Positions 15,773-25,801 are shown, numbered from the stretch's first letter. The stretch: DNA of 64,000 nucleotides from Flavobacterium sp. MC2016-06 (GCF_009711165.2 NZ_WMID02000027.1:1-64000); one strand, 5' to 3'. The notes: generated by a model not told the origin, from the sequence alone. Numbers and translations: made by a program.

Positions 15773-18106
15773 ATGAATTATTTGAAGACTTCTCTACTTA
15801 TTTTATTTATATGCTGCGCGTTTACAAAGGTAAATGCGCAATATATAAATATTGATGATCAAAAAACGCCACAGCAATTAATTGAAAATATTTTAGTAAA
15901 CAGCTCCTGTGTTTCGGTTACTAATACTTCTGGAACTGGAGATGCTTTTACTCCCGGTCATAATAGTTTTGCTTATTTTAGTGCTGGCACAAGCAGCTTT
16001 CCTTTTTCTGAAGGTATTGTTCTAACTACTTCTACAAGTGCAAATGCCATTGGCCCATATGTTAAAGATAGTGATGGCGGCGGCAGTGTAAACTGGCTTG
16101 GTGATGCTGACCTAAATCAAACTTTAGGAATTAATTCTGTTAATGCAACTGTACTGGAATTTGACTTTGTTCCTTTAACGGATTTTCTAAATTTCAATTA
16201 TATTTTTGCTTCAAACGAATATCAATATGATTATCCTTGCAGCTATTCTGATGGTTTTGCTTTTTTAATTAGAGAAGCAGGAACAAGTGATCCTTATAAA
16301 AATTTAGCCGTAATACCAAATACTACAACTCCTGTTTCTTCGGTAAACATACATCCAACTATTGCACCCGGAATAGGTAGAAATGGTGACTCCTACGCAG
16401 GCTGTCCAGAAAAAAACCCAACTTATTTTAATGGTTTTAACCCCGCTTCGAGTCCCGTAAACTATACCGCGCAAACTGTTGTAATGAATGCTCAAACCAA
16501 TGTTACTGCAGGAAAAACGTATCATATAAAACTGGTTATTGCAGATGATCGAAACCGATATTATGATTCGGCAGTCTTTTTGCAAGCAGGCAGTTTTGTA
16601 ACACAAATTAATCTTGGTCCAGACCAAACAGTTGCAAATAATGATCCTGTTTGTTTTGGAACTACTGTACCATTAAATACAAATCTATCTCCTGCTTATA
16701 CTTACAAATGGTTTAAAGACAATGTAGAAATCATTGGTGCAAATGGTCCTTTATATAATGCTGCAGAAACTGGGACTTATAGAGTCGAAGCTGTATTAAC
16801 GCCTTCTACTTGTCAAGTAATGGGACAAATTAAGCTTGAGTTTGCTCCTGAAATTTTATCTACAAATACAACTCTGGTACAATGCGACGATAATACTGAT
16901 GGTTTTTCTATTTTTAATTTGACTAAAGCAGATAATATTGTAAAAAATAATGTTGCCACAATTTCAAATAAAGGGTATTACGAATCTTTGGCAAATGCAC
17001 AAGCCGAAACAAACCCGATTTCAACTCCTGACAAATACACTAATAAGAGCCAAAATCAGATTGTTTATGCAAGACTTGAAAATCAATATGGCTGTTATAA
17101 AATTGCTCAAGTAACATTGCAGATTTCTAATAATGTGATTGCAGATCAAAACCTTATAAAAACTTGTGATGCTGACGGAAATCAAGATGGTTTGTATCAA
17201 TTTGATCTCAACGCCCAAGTTACCCCGCAACTTACTTCTGGTTTACCTAGCGGACTCACTGTTAATTATTATTTGACTGCAAATGATGCTGTATTAGAAG
17301 TAAAAGTTCTACCAAATATTTTCAAAAATACAACGGCTTATGCTCAAACAATTTACGCAAGAGTTGTGAATGGAGCTGATTGTTATGATATAACTCCTAT
17401 TCCTCTTGTTGTGAATACATTTGATCCTCCTAATTTTCAAGATGAATCGAAATATTTATGTAAAGACGATGAAATAACATTAACAGCTGCTGCAGGATTT
17501 ACAAGCTATTTATGGAACACGGGAAGTACTGCCAATTTTATAGAAGTAAATGCCATAGGAGATTATTCTGTAACGGTAAAAGATGCAAATGGCTGCGAAA
17601 AAACGAAGAATTTTAAAGTTCTTTTGTCTGAACCTGCAGTAATAACAAATGCAGTTGTAAAAGATTTTTCTGGAACAGATAATTCTGTTTTAATAGAATA
17701 TACCGGAACTGGTGATTATGAATTTTCACTAGACGGAGTAGTTTATCAAACCGATCCTTTATTCACAGGTTTAAACCCAGGAACTTACTATGCAATTGCT
17801 AGAGATAAAAATGGCTGCGGATTGTCTAATTCTTTTACTGTATATGTTTTAGATTATCCAAGATTTTTCACTCCAAACGGAGACGGTTATAATGATTTAT
17901 GGGCTATTAAAGATATTGATCAATTACCTGATTATACGATTTATATTTTTGATCGTTATGGTAAATTTTTAAAACAAATGAATCAAAACAGTGTTGGCTG
18001 GAATGGAATATTTAATGGCCAGCAATTACCTTCAGATGATTATTGGTTTACGCTAACTTTTGTAGACGGTAAAAATGTTAAGGGGCATTTTAGTTTAAAA
18101 AGATAA
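15773..18106 (+). CDS. T9SS type B secreted protein with choice-of-anchor L domain
   Basis: A 777-residue exported protein. The signal peptide ends near KVNAQ (residue 23). About residues 40-280 fit the choice-of-anchor L domain (FNYIFASNEYQYDYPCSYSDGFAFLIRE, then PTYFNGFNP and VIADDRNRYYDSAVFLQAGSF). Ig/PKD-like modules follow, including two repeats opening with CDDNTDG (Cys371) and CDADGNQDG (Cys465), 94 residues apart. The C-terminus from about 695 (FFTPNGDGYND...YDRYGKxLKQ-like...SDDYWFTL...GHFSLKR) is the gliding-motility-type CTD recognised by the type IX secretion system, giving secretion and surface anchoring. The function is probably adhesive. The next gene is a paralogue. Confidence 0.9.
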   Translation: MNYLKTSLLILFICCAFTKVNAQYINIDDQKTPQQLIENILVNSSCVSVTNTSGTGDAFTPGHNSFAYFSAGTSSFPFSEGIVLTTSTSANAIGPYVKDSDGGGSVNWLGDADLNQTLGINSVNATVLEFDFVPLTDFLNFNYIFASNEYQYDYPCSYSDGFAFLIREAGTSDPYKNLAVIPNTTTPVSSVNIHPTIAPGIGRNGDSYAGCPEKNPTYFNGFNPASSPVNYTAQTVVMNAQTNVTAGKTYHIKLVIADDRNRYYDSAVFLQAGSFVTQINLGPDQTVANNDPVCFGTTVPLNTNLSPAYTYKWFKDNVEIIGANGPLYNAAETGTYRVEAVLTPSTCQVMGQIKLEFAPEILSTNTTLVQCDDNTDGFSIFNLTKADNIVKNNVATISNKGYYESLANAQAETNPISTPDKYTNKSQNQIVYARLENQYGCYKIAQVTLQISNNVIADQNLIKTCDADGNQDGLYQFDLNAQVTPQLTSGLPSGLTVNYYLTANDAVLEVKVLPNIFKNTTAYAQTIYARVVNGADCYDITPIPLVVNTFDPPNFQDESKYLCKDDEITLTAAAGFTSYLWNTGSTANFIEVNAIGDYSVTVKDANGCEKTKNFKVLLSEPAVITNAVVKDFSGTDNSVLIEYTGTGDYEFSLDGVVYQTDPLFTGLNPGTYYAIARDKNGCGLSNSFTVYVLDYPRFFTPNGDGYNDLWAIKDIDQLPDYTIYIFDRYGKFLKQMNQNSVGWNGIFNGQQLPSDDYWFTLTFVDGKNVKGHFSLKR

Positions 18107-18234
18107 TAGCTGTTTTTAAACCTGGATTTATAATTACAAATGCAGTAAAAAATTAAATAAACTTGAGAAACTAAATTGCTTCACAAAAATAAAAAGCTAA
18201 AAATTATCTTATATTTACATCTTACCGCTATAAG

Positions 18235-20679
18235 ATGAATCTAGTTAAAATATCAGTAATTCTATTTTTATTTTCAATAAACATATATGCTCAAAATGAT
18301 TGCCAAGATGCAATTGTTGTTTGCGGAAACTCTGGTTTTCAAGGCTTAAGTACACGCGGAGCAGGAAATATTGACGAACTTACGTCTGCTAATAGCTGCG
18401 GTGCACGAGAAAGCAATAGTATATGGCTAAAACTTTCTGTCAAGACTGCTGGTACTTTAGGTTTTATTATCAAACCCGAGAGCAAGGATTTAAGAGAAGA
18501 TTTTGATTTTGTTGTATTTGGTCCTAATGCGGCTTGTAATGCACTCGGACAAAATATTAGATGCTCCTCCACAAATCCGCTTGCAGCAAGGTTAAATGAC
18601 AATCTGACTGGAATGACTGGCGATTATTCTGACCTATATGAAGGCCCTGGCGCAGATGGGAACAGTTATGTAAAATGGCTTACGGTAAATGCAGGAGATA
18701 CTTATTTTATTGTTGTAGACAGACCAATTGGAAGTAGTGATTTCTCAATAGAATGGATAGGAACAGCTACTTTTGATGATCCTCCAAGCATTAATATACC
18801 GCAGGCAAATGCATTAGATTTGGTAAAATCAGATTTTTCAGGAGCGCCAAATCCTACAGCCAATTTTGACCTAACTAAAAATACATCGGTTATAATTGGA
18901 TCTCAAACTGGTGTCGAAGTTACTTATCATACTTCTGCTAATGATGCTATTACTAATGTAAATCCTATAATTGACCCTGCAGCATTTAAAAATACTTCAA
19001 ATCCTCAAGCAATTTATGTTAGAGTTACGAATACAGTTACTCATTGTTACAATTCAAGTTCTTTTAATCTTACCATAGATGATAAAATTACTTTTCTTAA
19101 ACGTACTTATGAGATATGCGATGACAGTGATACAAATTCTTTTGATGGAAAAGCAAAGATTGACTTAAATAAAGTAACGGCTGTTATTTTTGATGATCAA
19201 GACACTTCGCCCCTCACTATCAATTATTATTTATCTCAAGATGATGCAGATAATGACATCAATAAATTATCGAATACTTTTATTAACACGAATCCATTTC
19301 AACAATCAATTTTCATAAGAGTCTTTACCAGCGAAACTAGCAGCCCTGCACAGGAGATTAAAATAATTATCAACCCGCTCCCACCTGTTAATAATGTTAG
19401 TTTAATACAATGTGATTCTGGTGAAAATGCTAATGGATTAGTTTTATTTAATTTAAAAGAAGTAAATTCTACTTTAACAAATAACAATACAGATCTTGAA
19501 ACCTCCTTTTTTGTAAATAATTCTGATGCCATAAATAATATTAATCCGTTAGTTACAGCATATACTGCTATTAGTAATCCACAAATAGTTTCTGTTAGAA
19601 TTACTAATTCAAAAACTAAATGTTACAGCATCTCTAACCTAACATTAAAAACCAATGTTATTTCAGAAACGACATATGCAATAAATCCTGTTTGCGATGA
19701 TGATGGAAATGAAGACGGAATACATTTATTCAATTTAACTGAAGCAAATATTCCTTTTACTGCTACACAAAAAATAAAATATTATCTTACTCAAAATGAT
19801 GCTTTATTAGAACAAAATCAAATTGAAACTCCCAATTCTTTTCAGAATCAAACACCTTATAATCAAATTGTATTTGCAAGAATAGAAGAAGGAAATGATT
19901 GTTTCGGAATCAGTAAAATAAAACTCGAAGTTATTAAATTACCTGATATTGAAACTAAAGCAACTACCAATGTATGCGACAATATCCCGTCTTATTATAC
20001 TCATTTAGATGCTGGAATAAAAAACAATACTGCTAATGATGATTTCTCCTATATCTGGCACAAAGATGGTGTTGAAATTCTAAATAAAAGAGCACCAACT
20101 TTAGATGTTTATTCAACTGGAATTTATTCGGTAATTGTAACAAATAAAAATAATTGTTCTAAAACTAGAGTGATAGAAGTTACTTCTTCAAATGCAGCTA
20201 CGATTGAAAAGATTGACATTGTCGATTTACAAATTGATAATGCAAATACAATTACGATTAACGTGTCTGGAAAAGGAGAATATGAATATAGTTTAAACAC
20301 ATCAAATGGACCTTTTCAGGACTCTAATGTATTTGATCATATAAATGCCGGAATTCACGAAATTTATGTAAACGACAAAAAAAATTGTGGTACCGTAAGT
20401 AAAACAGTCGCAGTCTTGGGTGCACCGCATTATTTTACTCCAAATAATGACGGCTATAATGATTATTGGAATATAATTGGGCTAAATACCAGCGAATACA
20501 AAAACTCGATTATCATTATTTACGATCGCTTTGGAACTTTCCTCAAACAAATCTCTCCATCAGGTATAGGCTGGGACGGAACAGCTTCTGGAAACCCATT
20601 ACCCGCAGATGATTATTGGTACACTTTAAAACTAGCTGACAATCGAGAAGCAAAAGGTCATTTTAGTTTGAAAAGATAA
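18235..20679 (+). CDS. T9SS type B secreted repeat protein (paralogue of the preceding gene)
   Basis: An 814-residue protein with a signal peptide ending near INIYAQ. The N-terminal 185 residues (CQDAIVVCGNSGFQG...NSIWLKLSVKTAGTLGFIIKP...DTYFIVVDRP) form a beta-rich domain different from that of the preceding gene. Then come three modules opening with CDDSDTNSFDG (Cys295), CDSGENANG (Cys393) and CDDDGNEDG (Cys487), spaced 98 and 94 residues apart, and an Ig-like module. The C-terminal YFTPNNDGYNDYW...PADDYWYTLKL...GHFSLKR is a type B T9SS signal nearly identical to that of the neighbour. A cell-surface adhesin or matrix role is inferred. Transcription ends at the 20775-20816 hairpin. Confidence 0.88.
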   Translation: MNLVKISVILFLFSINIYAQNDCQDAIVVCGNSGFQGLSTRGAGNIDELTSANSCGARESNSIWLKLSVKTAGTLGFIIKPESKDLREDFDFVVFGPNAACNALGQNIRCSSTNPLAARLNDNLTGMTGDYSDLYEGPGADGNSYVKWLTVNAGDTYFIVVDRPIGSSDFSIEWIGTATFDDPPSINIPQANALDLVKSDFSGAPNPTANFDLTKNTSVIIGSQTGVEVTYHTSANDAITNVNPIIDPAAFKNTSNPQAIYVRVTNTVTHCYNSSSFNLTIDDKITFLKRTYEICDDSDTNSFDGKAKIDLNKVTAVIFDDQDTSPLTINYYLSQDDADNDINKLSNTFINTNPFQQSIFIRVFTSETSSPAQEIKIIINPLPPVNNVSLIQCDSGENANGLVLFNLKEVNSTLTNNNTDLETSFFVNNSDAINNINPLVTAYTAISNPQIVSVRITNSKTKCYSISNLTLKTNVISETTYAINPVCDDDGNEDGIHLFNLTEANIPFTATQKIKYYLTQNDALLEQNQIETPNSFQNQTPYNQIVFARIEEGNDCFGISKIKLEVIKLPDIETKATTNVCDNIPSYYTHLDAGIKNNTANDDFSYIWHKDGVEILNKRAPTLDVYSTGIYSVIVTNKNNCSKTRVIEVTSSNAATIEKIDIVDLQIDNANTITINVSGKGEYEYSLNTSNGPFQDSNVFDHINAGIHEIYVNDKKNCGTVSKTVAVLGAPHYFTPNNDGYNDYWNIIGLNTSEYKNSIIIIYDRFGTFLKQISPSGIGWDGTASGNPLPADDYWYTLKLADNREAKGHFSLKR

Positions 20680-20689
20680 TATTAAAATC

Positions 20690-20816
20690 AAATTCCAAAT
20701 TTTTAAAATTCCAAATTTCAAGATAATAAAACTGAAGTTCCAAATTTAGAAATTTCAATTTTCAATTTTACTAAAAAAAAATCCCAAACTCCAGAAATTG
20801 GAATTTGGGATTTTTA
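20690..20816. terminator. TTCCAAATTT-rich repeat block ending in a bidirectional terminator
   Basis: Several TTCCAAATTT-like words (20690-20760) precede the hairpin AAATCCCAAA...TTTGGGATTT at 20778-20812, with A- and T-runs on either side. It serves the T9SS gene (+) and typA (-). A similar hairpin of the same words follows the response regulator at 24943. Confidence 0.75.
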
Positions 20817-20834
20817 TATTGGAATTTAAATCTT

Positions 20835-22631
20835 TTAGATTTTGAATCTTTTTCTGTCAGTTTCAGTTAAGTGAATCTTTCTTATACGGATCGATTTTGG
20901 TGTAACTTCAACATATTCATCTTTTTGAATGTACTCTAAAGCTTCTTCAAGAGAGAAAATGATTGGCGGGATAATTCTCGCTTTCTCATCATTTCCAGAT
21001 GAACGAACGTTTGATTGTTTTTTCTCTTTCGTTACGTTTACAGACATATCATCTGCACGAGAGTTTTCTCCAATTACCTGACCTTCATAAATTTCTGAAT
21101 TTGGTTCAATGAAGAATTTTCCACGATCTTGTAATTTATCGATAGAATAAGGAATAGCTTTTCCTTTTTCCATAGAAATTAATGAACCTTTGTTACGTCC
21201 AGCAATTTCTCCTTTGTAAGGCTCATATCCAATAAAACGGTGTGCCATAATAGCTTCACCAGCTGTTGCAGTAAGTAATTGATTACGTAATCCAATAATT
21301 CCACGAGATGGAATATTAAATTTCACAATCATACGTTCCCCTTTTGTTTCCATGCTTAGCATTTCACCTTTACGCATAGTAACAAACTCAACTGCTCTAC
21401 CTGAAAGATTTTCTGGTAAGTCGATTGTTAATTCCTCAATTGGTTCACATTTTTTACCATCAATTTCTTTGATGATAACTTGTGGCTGACCGATTTGTAA
21501 CTCATATCCTTCTCTTCTCATTGTTTCAATAAGAACAGATAAGTGAAGTACTCCACGACCAAAAACCATGAATTTATCAGCAGAATCAGTTTCACCTAAC
21601 TTCATAGCTAAGTTTTTCTCTAATTCTTTTGTAAGTCTTTCTCTAATATGACGAGAAGTTACAAATTTACCTTCTTTACCAAAGAAAGGAGAGTCATTAA
21701 TAGTAAATAACATACTCATTGTTGGCTCATCGATAGCAATAGATGCTAAACCTTCTGGGTTTTCATGATCAGCGATTGTATCTCCAATTTCAAAACCTTC
21801 AACACCAACAATAGCACAAATATCTCCAGCAATTACTTCTGCTACTTTTTTACGTCCAAGACCTTCAAAAGTGTGTAATTCTTTGATACGTGATTTACTG
21901 ATAGTTCCGTCTCTTTTTACTAATGAGATTGGCATACCTTCTTTTAATACACCTCTTTCTAAACGACCAATAGCGATACGTCCTGTAAACGCTGAGAAAT
22001 CTAAAGATGTAATCAACATTTGAGGAGTTCCTTCTGATACTTTAGGAGCTGGTACATTTTCAACAACCATATCTAATAATGCTTCAACATTATCAGTTAC
22101 GTTTTCCCAATGATCAGACATCCAGTTGTTTTTAGCAGAACCATAAACTGTTGGAAAATCCAACTGCCATTCTTCAGCACCTAATTCAAACATTAAGTCA
22201 AAAACTTTCTCGTGAACTTCTTCAGGAGTACAGTTTTCTTTATCAACTTTATTGATAACTACACAAGGTTTTAAACCTAAATCAATAGCTTTTTGTAGTA
22301 CGAAACGAGTTTGTGGCATTGGCCCTTCAAAAGCATCGACTAACAAACATACACCATCGGCCATGTTTAATACACGTTCAACTTCACCTCCAAAATCCGC
22401 GTGGCCAGGAGTGTCAATAATATTGATTTTTGTTCCTTTATATTGAACAGATACGTTCTTAGAAGTAATAGTAATACCTCTCTCACGCTCTAAATCGTTA
22501 TTATCAAGAATTAAATCACCTGTGTTTTCGTTGTCACGAAATAATTGACAGTGATACATAATTTTATCAACCAAAGTGGTTTTACCGTGATCGACGTGGG
22601 CAATAATTGCAATGTTTCTAATAGATTCCAT
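20835..22631 (-). CDS. typA: Ribosome-associated GTPase TypA/BipA
   Basis: A 598-residue translational GTPase of EF-G type. G1 is AHVDHGKT (11-18), the switch region is ERERGITI, G3 is DTPGHADFG and G4 is NKVDKE. The EF-G domain II follows ([15 protein letters not shown]), then domains III and V, and the TypA-specific C-terminal domain ([33 protein letters not shown]). The length is normal for the family. It binds the 70S ribosome and takes part in ribosome assembly and stress adaptation (known for the family). A TACCTTTG -7 box lies 20 bases upstream of the start. Confidence 0.97.
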   Translation of the reverse strand: MESIRNIAIIAHVDHGKTTLVDKIMYHCQLFRDNENTGDLILDNNDLERERGITITSKNVSVQYKGTKINIIDTPGHADFGGEVERVLNMADGVCLLVDAFEGPMPQTRFVLQKAIDLGLKPCVVINKVDKENCTPEEVHEKVFDLMFELGAEEWQLDFPTVYGSAKNNWMSDHWENVTDNVEALLDMVVENVPAPKVSEGTPQMLITSLDFSAFTGRIAIGRLERGVLKEGMPISLVKRDGTISKSRIKELHTFEGLGRKKVAEVIAGDICAIVGVEGFEIGDTIADHENPEGLASIAIDEPTMSMLFTINDSPFFGKEGKFVTSRHIRERLTKELEKNLAMKLGETDSADKFMVFGRGVLHLSVLIETMRREGYELQIGQPQVIIKEIDGKKCEPIEELTIDLPENLSGRAVEFVTMRKGEMLSMETKGERMIVKFNIPSRGIIGLRNQLLTATAGEAIMAHRFIGYEPYKGEIAGRNKGSLISMEKGKAIPYSIDKLQDRGKFFIEPNSEIYEGQVIGENSRADDMSVNVTKEKKQSNVRSSGNDEKARIIPPIIFSLEEALEYIQKDEYVEVTPKSIRIRKIHLTETDRKRFKI

Positions 22632-22650
22632 CTGAGATTTTTAATGGGTG

Positions 22651-22658
22651 CAAAGGTA
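22651..22658 (-). promoter_or_regulatory. -7 box of typA
   Basis: Read on the minus strand this is TACCTTTG, an exact TAnnTTTG match. Confidence 0.6.
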
Positions 22659-22786
22659 CACTTTATTTTGATATAAAAAACGTTTCTACGATAGTTTGCG
22701 TAGAGACAAGTAATTAACTGTGTGCAAATATATAATTTTGACACCAAATTGGATTGTACTTATTGTATAGTTATTGTTAATTTAAC

Positions 22787-22794
22787 TATATTTG
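22787..22794 (+). promoter_or_regulatory. -7 box abutting the histidine kinase start
   Basis: TATATTTG ends 4 bases before the ATG at 22799, so the transcript should start at or near the first codon (leaderless). Confidence 0.5.
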
Positions 22795-22798
22795 AGTA

Positions 22799-24508
22799 AT
22801 GAAAAGTAAAACTGTCCAAATTACACTAATTTACGTTATCATATCACTAATTATGGCAATAGTATGCCATATAATACTCACTACTTACTTTTCTAAAACA
22901 GGATATTTTTATTTATTCCTCATAAAGGACGTATTTTTCATCCTTACTACAGGACTCATTTTCAAACAAATACTTTCAAAAAACGACAATAAAAATATTG
23001 CGATCTTTGAAAAATTAAAAGAAACAAATGAAGAAATAAAAGAATCGAACGAAAAATATGATATTGTAGCAAAAGCAACAAGTGACACGATTTGGGACTG
23101 GAAAATTCAGGAAGACAGCATAAATTGGAACAAAGGCATTGAAATTGTTTTTGGTTACAATCCGTCTGAAGTTGGCAAAACCTCAAAGTGGTGGTTTGAC
23201 AAAATTCATCCCGAAGACAGTATCAGAATGTCAATCAAATTATACTCATTTATTGAACAAAAAACCGAAAAATGGCAGGATCAATACCGTTTTAGATGTG
23301 CCGACGGAACTTATAAATATGTACTAGATCGAGGTTTTTTATTAAAAGACGAAAACGGAAGAGCTATAAGAATGATTGGTGCAATTCAAGATATCACCAA
23401 ACAAAAAGAAGAAGAACAACGATTAAAGCTTTTAGAAACCGTAATTACACAATCTAAGGATTCTATTTTGATTACAGAAGCAAATTCTGCTAATCGTAAA
23501 ATTCCTAAAATAGTATATGTAAATCCAGCATTTTCTCAAATGTCTGGATATCTATCACATGAAATAATCGGTAAATCTCCGAATATTTTCAAGGGACCTA
23601 AATCAGACTCAGAAGAACTTAAAAAACTTTTAAGAGCAATAAAAAATGAGGAAGAGTGCTTAATAGAAACCATTACATACACCAAAAACAAAGAAGAATA
23701 TTGGGTTAGATTTTCTATGATTCCTATTTTTAACAGCGAAGGAGTTATTTCCCACTGGATTTCTATACAAAGAGATATTACAGACGAAAAGAAATTAGAA
23801 ACTGAAAAAGAGCATTTAATTCGAGAACTAACACAAAACAACAAAGACTTAAAACAGTTCTCATATATTACCTCACATAATTTACGTGCTCCTTTATCAA
23901 ATCTTATCGGCCTTTTAAATCTTATTGAAGATATTCCGATTGAAAACGAAGAACTTGAAGAAATTTTAGCCGGTTTTACCAAATCTACCCACTTGTTAAA
24001 CGAAACGATAAATGATTTAGTAAAAGTAATTATCATTAAAGACAATCCTTCTATGCAAAAAGAAGAAGTTTCTTTAAAAGAAGTATTCGAAAACGTATTT
24101 AGTCAATTATCATTTCAAATAGAATTACACAAACCAATTATTAAACTTAAGTTTGACCGAGTTCCATTATTAATCACCAACAAAGCCTATATAGAAAGTA
24201 TTTTACTCAATTTATTAACCAATTCTATAAAATACAAATCAGAAAATAGAAAATTAAAAATATCTATTATTGCAGAACAAATAGATAACAAAGCAATATT
24301 AACTTTTAAAGACAACGGGATTGGAATCGATTTAGAGCGAAATCGAGATAAAATTTTCGGACTGTACCAAAGATTCCACAATTATCCCGATAGTAAGGGA
24401 CTTGGTTTATACCTTGTAAAATCGCAGGTAGAAACAATGGGAGGAACAATTAGTATAGACAGTGAAGTCAATAAAGGAACTACATTTACAATAACATTCA
24501 AAAACTAA
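22799..24508 (+). CDS. Membrane PAS-domain sensor histidine kinase
   Basis: A 569-residue kinase. Two membrane helices lie in residues 6-60 with a very short external loop, so sensing is probably cytoplasmic or within the membrane. A short coiled coil is followed by a PAS/PAC unit (about 80-200: WDWKIQEDSINWNKGIEIVFGY...FRCADGTYKYVLDRGFLLKDENG) and a second one (about 215-340). The kinase core has the H-box SHNLRAPLSNL (His360), N-box NLLTNSIKY, G1 DNGIGID and G2 GLGLYLVK. It is followed 5 bases later by a single-domain response regulator, its likely partner. The signal is unknown. Confidence 0.92.
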   Translation: MKSKTVQITLIYVIISLIMAIVCHIILTTYFSKTGYFYLFLIKDVFFILTTGLIFKQILSKNDNKNIAIFEKLKETNEEIKESNEKYDIVAKATSDTIWDWKIQEDSINWNKGIEIVFGYNPSEVGKTSKWWFDKIHPEDSIRMSIKLYSFIEQKTEKWQDQYRFRCADGTYKYVLDRGFLLKDENGRAIRMIGAIQDITKQKEEEQRLKLLETVITQSKDSILITEANSANRKIPKIVYVNPAFSQMSGYLSHEIIGKSPNIFKGPKSDSEELKKLLRAIKNEEECLIETITYTKNKEEYWVRFSMIPIFNSEGVISHWISIQRDITDEKKLETEKEHLIRELTQNNKDLKQFSYITSHNLRAPLSNLIGLLNLIEDIPIENEELEEILAGFTKSTHLLNETINDLVKVIIIKDNPSMQKEEVSLKEVFENVFSQLSFQIELHKPIIKLKFDRVPLLITNKAYIESILLNLLTNSIKYKSENRKLKISIIAEQIDNKAILTFKDNGIGIDLERNRDKIFGLYQRFHNYPDSKGLGLYLVKSQVETMGGTISIDSEVNKGTTFTITFKN

Positions 24509-24513
24509 GTATT

Positions 24514-24927
24514 ATGCTCGAGCAAATTTTATGCATTGATGATGACCCTATAACATTAATGTTGTGCAAAAAAGTAATTGCAAAATCAGCATTTTCAAAA
24601 GAAGTTATTACCGCTCAAAACGGTGAAGAAGCACTGCATCATTTCAATACCCTAAAATACACAAACAATAAAAACAAGGTAAATAGAAAACCCGAATTGA
24701 TTTTTTTAGATTTAAACATGCCTGTTATGGGAGGCTGGGAATTTTTAGATCATTTTACCTCTCTAGATTATACTGAATTTAATAGCGCCAGCGTAATTGT
24801 TTTATCCTCTACTATTGATCCCGAAGACTTAGCTAAAGCAAAGAAATACCCTATTATAATAGATTTTCTCTCAAAACCAATTACACAACCAATGTTGGAA
24901 TATCTTAAAAAGAAAATAGATCTTTAA
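24514..24927 (+). CDS. Single-domain response regulator (CheY-like)
   Basis: A 137-residue receiver domain with no output domain. The acidic cluster IDDDP is at 8-12, the phosphoacceptor Asp66 lies in LIFLDLNMPVMGG, the conserved Ser/Thr in VIVLSST, and the Lys in FLSKPI. Its start is 5 bases after the histidine kinase stop, so the two are one operon and probably cognate. Such stand-alone receivers act by protein contact or in a phosphorelay. It is of the flavobacterial type with a loop insertion (KYTNNKNKVNRK) before the phosphoacceptor strand. Confidence 0.9.
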   Translation: MLEQILCIDDDPITLMLCKKVIAKSAFSKEVITAQNGEEALHHFNTLKYTNNKNKVNRKPELIFLDLNMPVMGGWEFLDHFTSLDYTEFNSASVIVLSSTIDPEDLAKAKKYPIIIDFLSKPITQPMLEYLKKKIDL

Positions 24928-24942
24928 AAAGTAAGATTCAAT

Positions 24943-25011
24943 AAAAAAATTCCAAATTCCAACTAAGCGATACAACAACTATCACACCGAGCTTTGGAAT
25001 TTGGAATTTTT
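24943..25011 (+). terminator. Terminator after response regulator
   Basis: The arms AAATTCCAAATTCC and GGAATTTGGAATTT are followed by a T-run. They are made of the same TTCCAAATT words as the block at 20690. Confidence 0.65.
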
Positions 25012-25040
25012 TTATTGGAATTTCCTTTTAGATATAAACA

Positions 25041-25068
25041 AAAAAAAATCCTCTAGAAGAGGACTTTT
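25041..25068. terminator. rpsT terminator
   Basis: A short hairpin TCCTCT-AGA-AGAGGA flanked by an A-run and T-rich tract. On the minus strand it follows rpsT with a run of Ts. Confidence 0.7.
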
Positions 25069-25092
25069 ATATTTTTAGGAAATTGCAATTAA

Positions 25093-25344
25093 TTACAATT
25101 TAGCAACATGTTTAGTTAATTTAGACTTCAAGTTAGAAGCTTTATTATCATGAATGATGTTCTTTTTAGCTAATTTATCAATCATAGAAATTACAGTTGA
25201 TAATTTTGCAGTAGCATCAGATTTATCAGTAGCTATTCTTAATGCTTTAATTGCATTACGAGTAGTTTTATGTTGATATCTGTTAAGAACTCTTCTTTTC
25301 TCGTTACTTCTGATTCTTTTTAATGCTGACTTATGATTTGCCAT
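25093..25344 (-). CDS. rpsT: 30S ribosomal protein S20
   Basis: An 83-residue, very basic helical protein. MANHKSALKRIRSNEKRRVLNRYQHKT and the C-terminal IHDNKASNLKSKLTKHV are the standard S20 signature. It binds 16S rRNA in the small subunit. It lies downstream of the tRNA-Glu cluster on the same strand; a shared transcript is possible but not shown. Confidence 0.97.
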   Translation of the reverse strand: MANHKSALKRIRSNEKRRVLNRYQHKTTRNAIKALRIATDKSDATAKLSTVISMIDKLAKKNIIHDNKASNLKSKLTKHVAKL

Positions 25345-25497
25345 TTTTTTTTAATTTTAGATGTAATAATAATTATAAATACTAGTTAAAAAAGAAAAAC
25401 CTCCCACAATTGCAAAACAATCACTTTGGTTTTAACTAATAAAACAAAAACCGAGACACCAGTTCTTATTTTATAAAACTTATTTACAACTAATTTG

Positions 25498-25569
25498 TAG
25501 TCTGTAAGGGAATCGAACCCCTGTTACCAGGACGAAAGCCTGGAGTCCTAACCCCTAGACGAACAGACC
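25498..25569 (-). tRNA. tRNA-Glu (UUC), variant copy
   Basis: A 72-base cloverleaf on the minus strand. Acceptor GGTCTGT pairs with ACAGACT. The anticodon stem is CCAGG/CCTGG with loop CTTTCGT, so the anticodon is TTC. The T-stem is AGGGG/CCCTT with loop TTCGATT. No CCA is encoded. It differs clearly from the two identical tRNA-Glu copies beside it and carries G instead of A at position 37. Confidence 0.9.
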
Positions 25570-25610
25570 AATTCTTCTAAGTTTTCTTCAATTGATTTAA
25601 TTGAAATTTG

Positions 25611-25682
25611 TAGCCCGTAGCGGAATCGAACCGCTCTTACATGGATGAAAACCATGCGTCCTAACCGATAGACGAACGGGCC
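25611..25682 (-). tRNA. tRNA-Glu (UUC)
   Basis: A 72-base cloverleaf: acceptor GGCCCGT/ACGGGCT, anticodon stem CATGG/CCATG with loop TTTTCAT (anticodon TTC), T-stem AGCGG/CCGCT. It is identical to the copy at 25730-25801. No CCA is encoded. Confidence 0.95.
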
Positions 25683-25729
25683 ATTTTAATTCTCAATATT
25701 TTAAGAACAATTTTGCAGTAAAAAAATAG

Positions 25730-25801
25730 TAGCCCGTAGCGGAATCGAACCGCTCTTACATGGATGAAAACCATGCGTCCTAACCGATAGACGAACGGGC
25801 C
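25730..25801 (-). tRNA. tRNA-Glu (UUC)
   Basis: An exact second copy of the tRNA at 25611-25682, and the first of the three in the direction of transcription. A -7 box at 25821-25828 lies just upstream. Confidence 0.95.
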
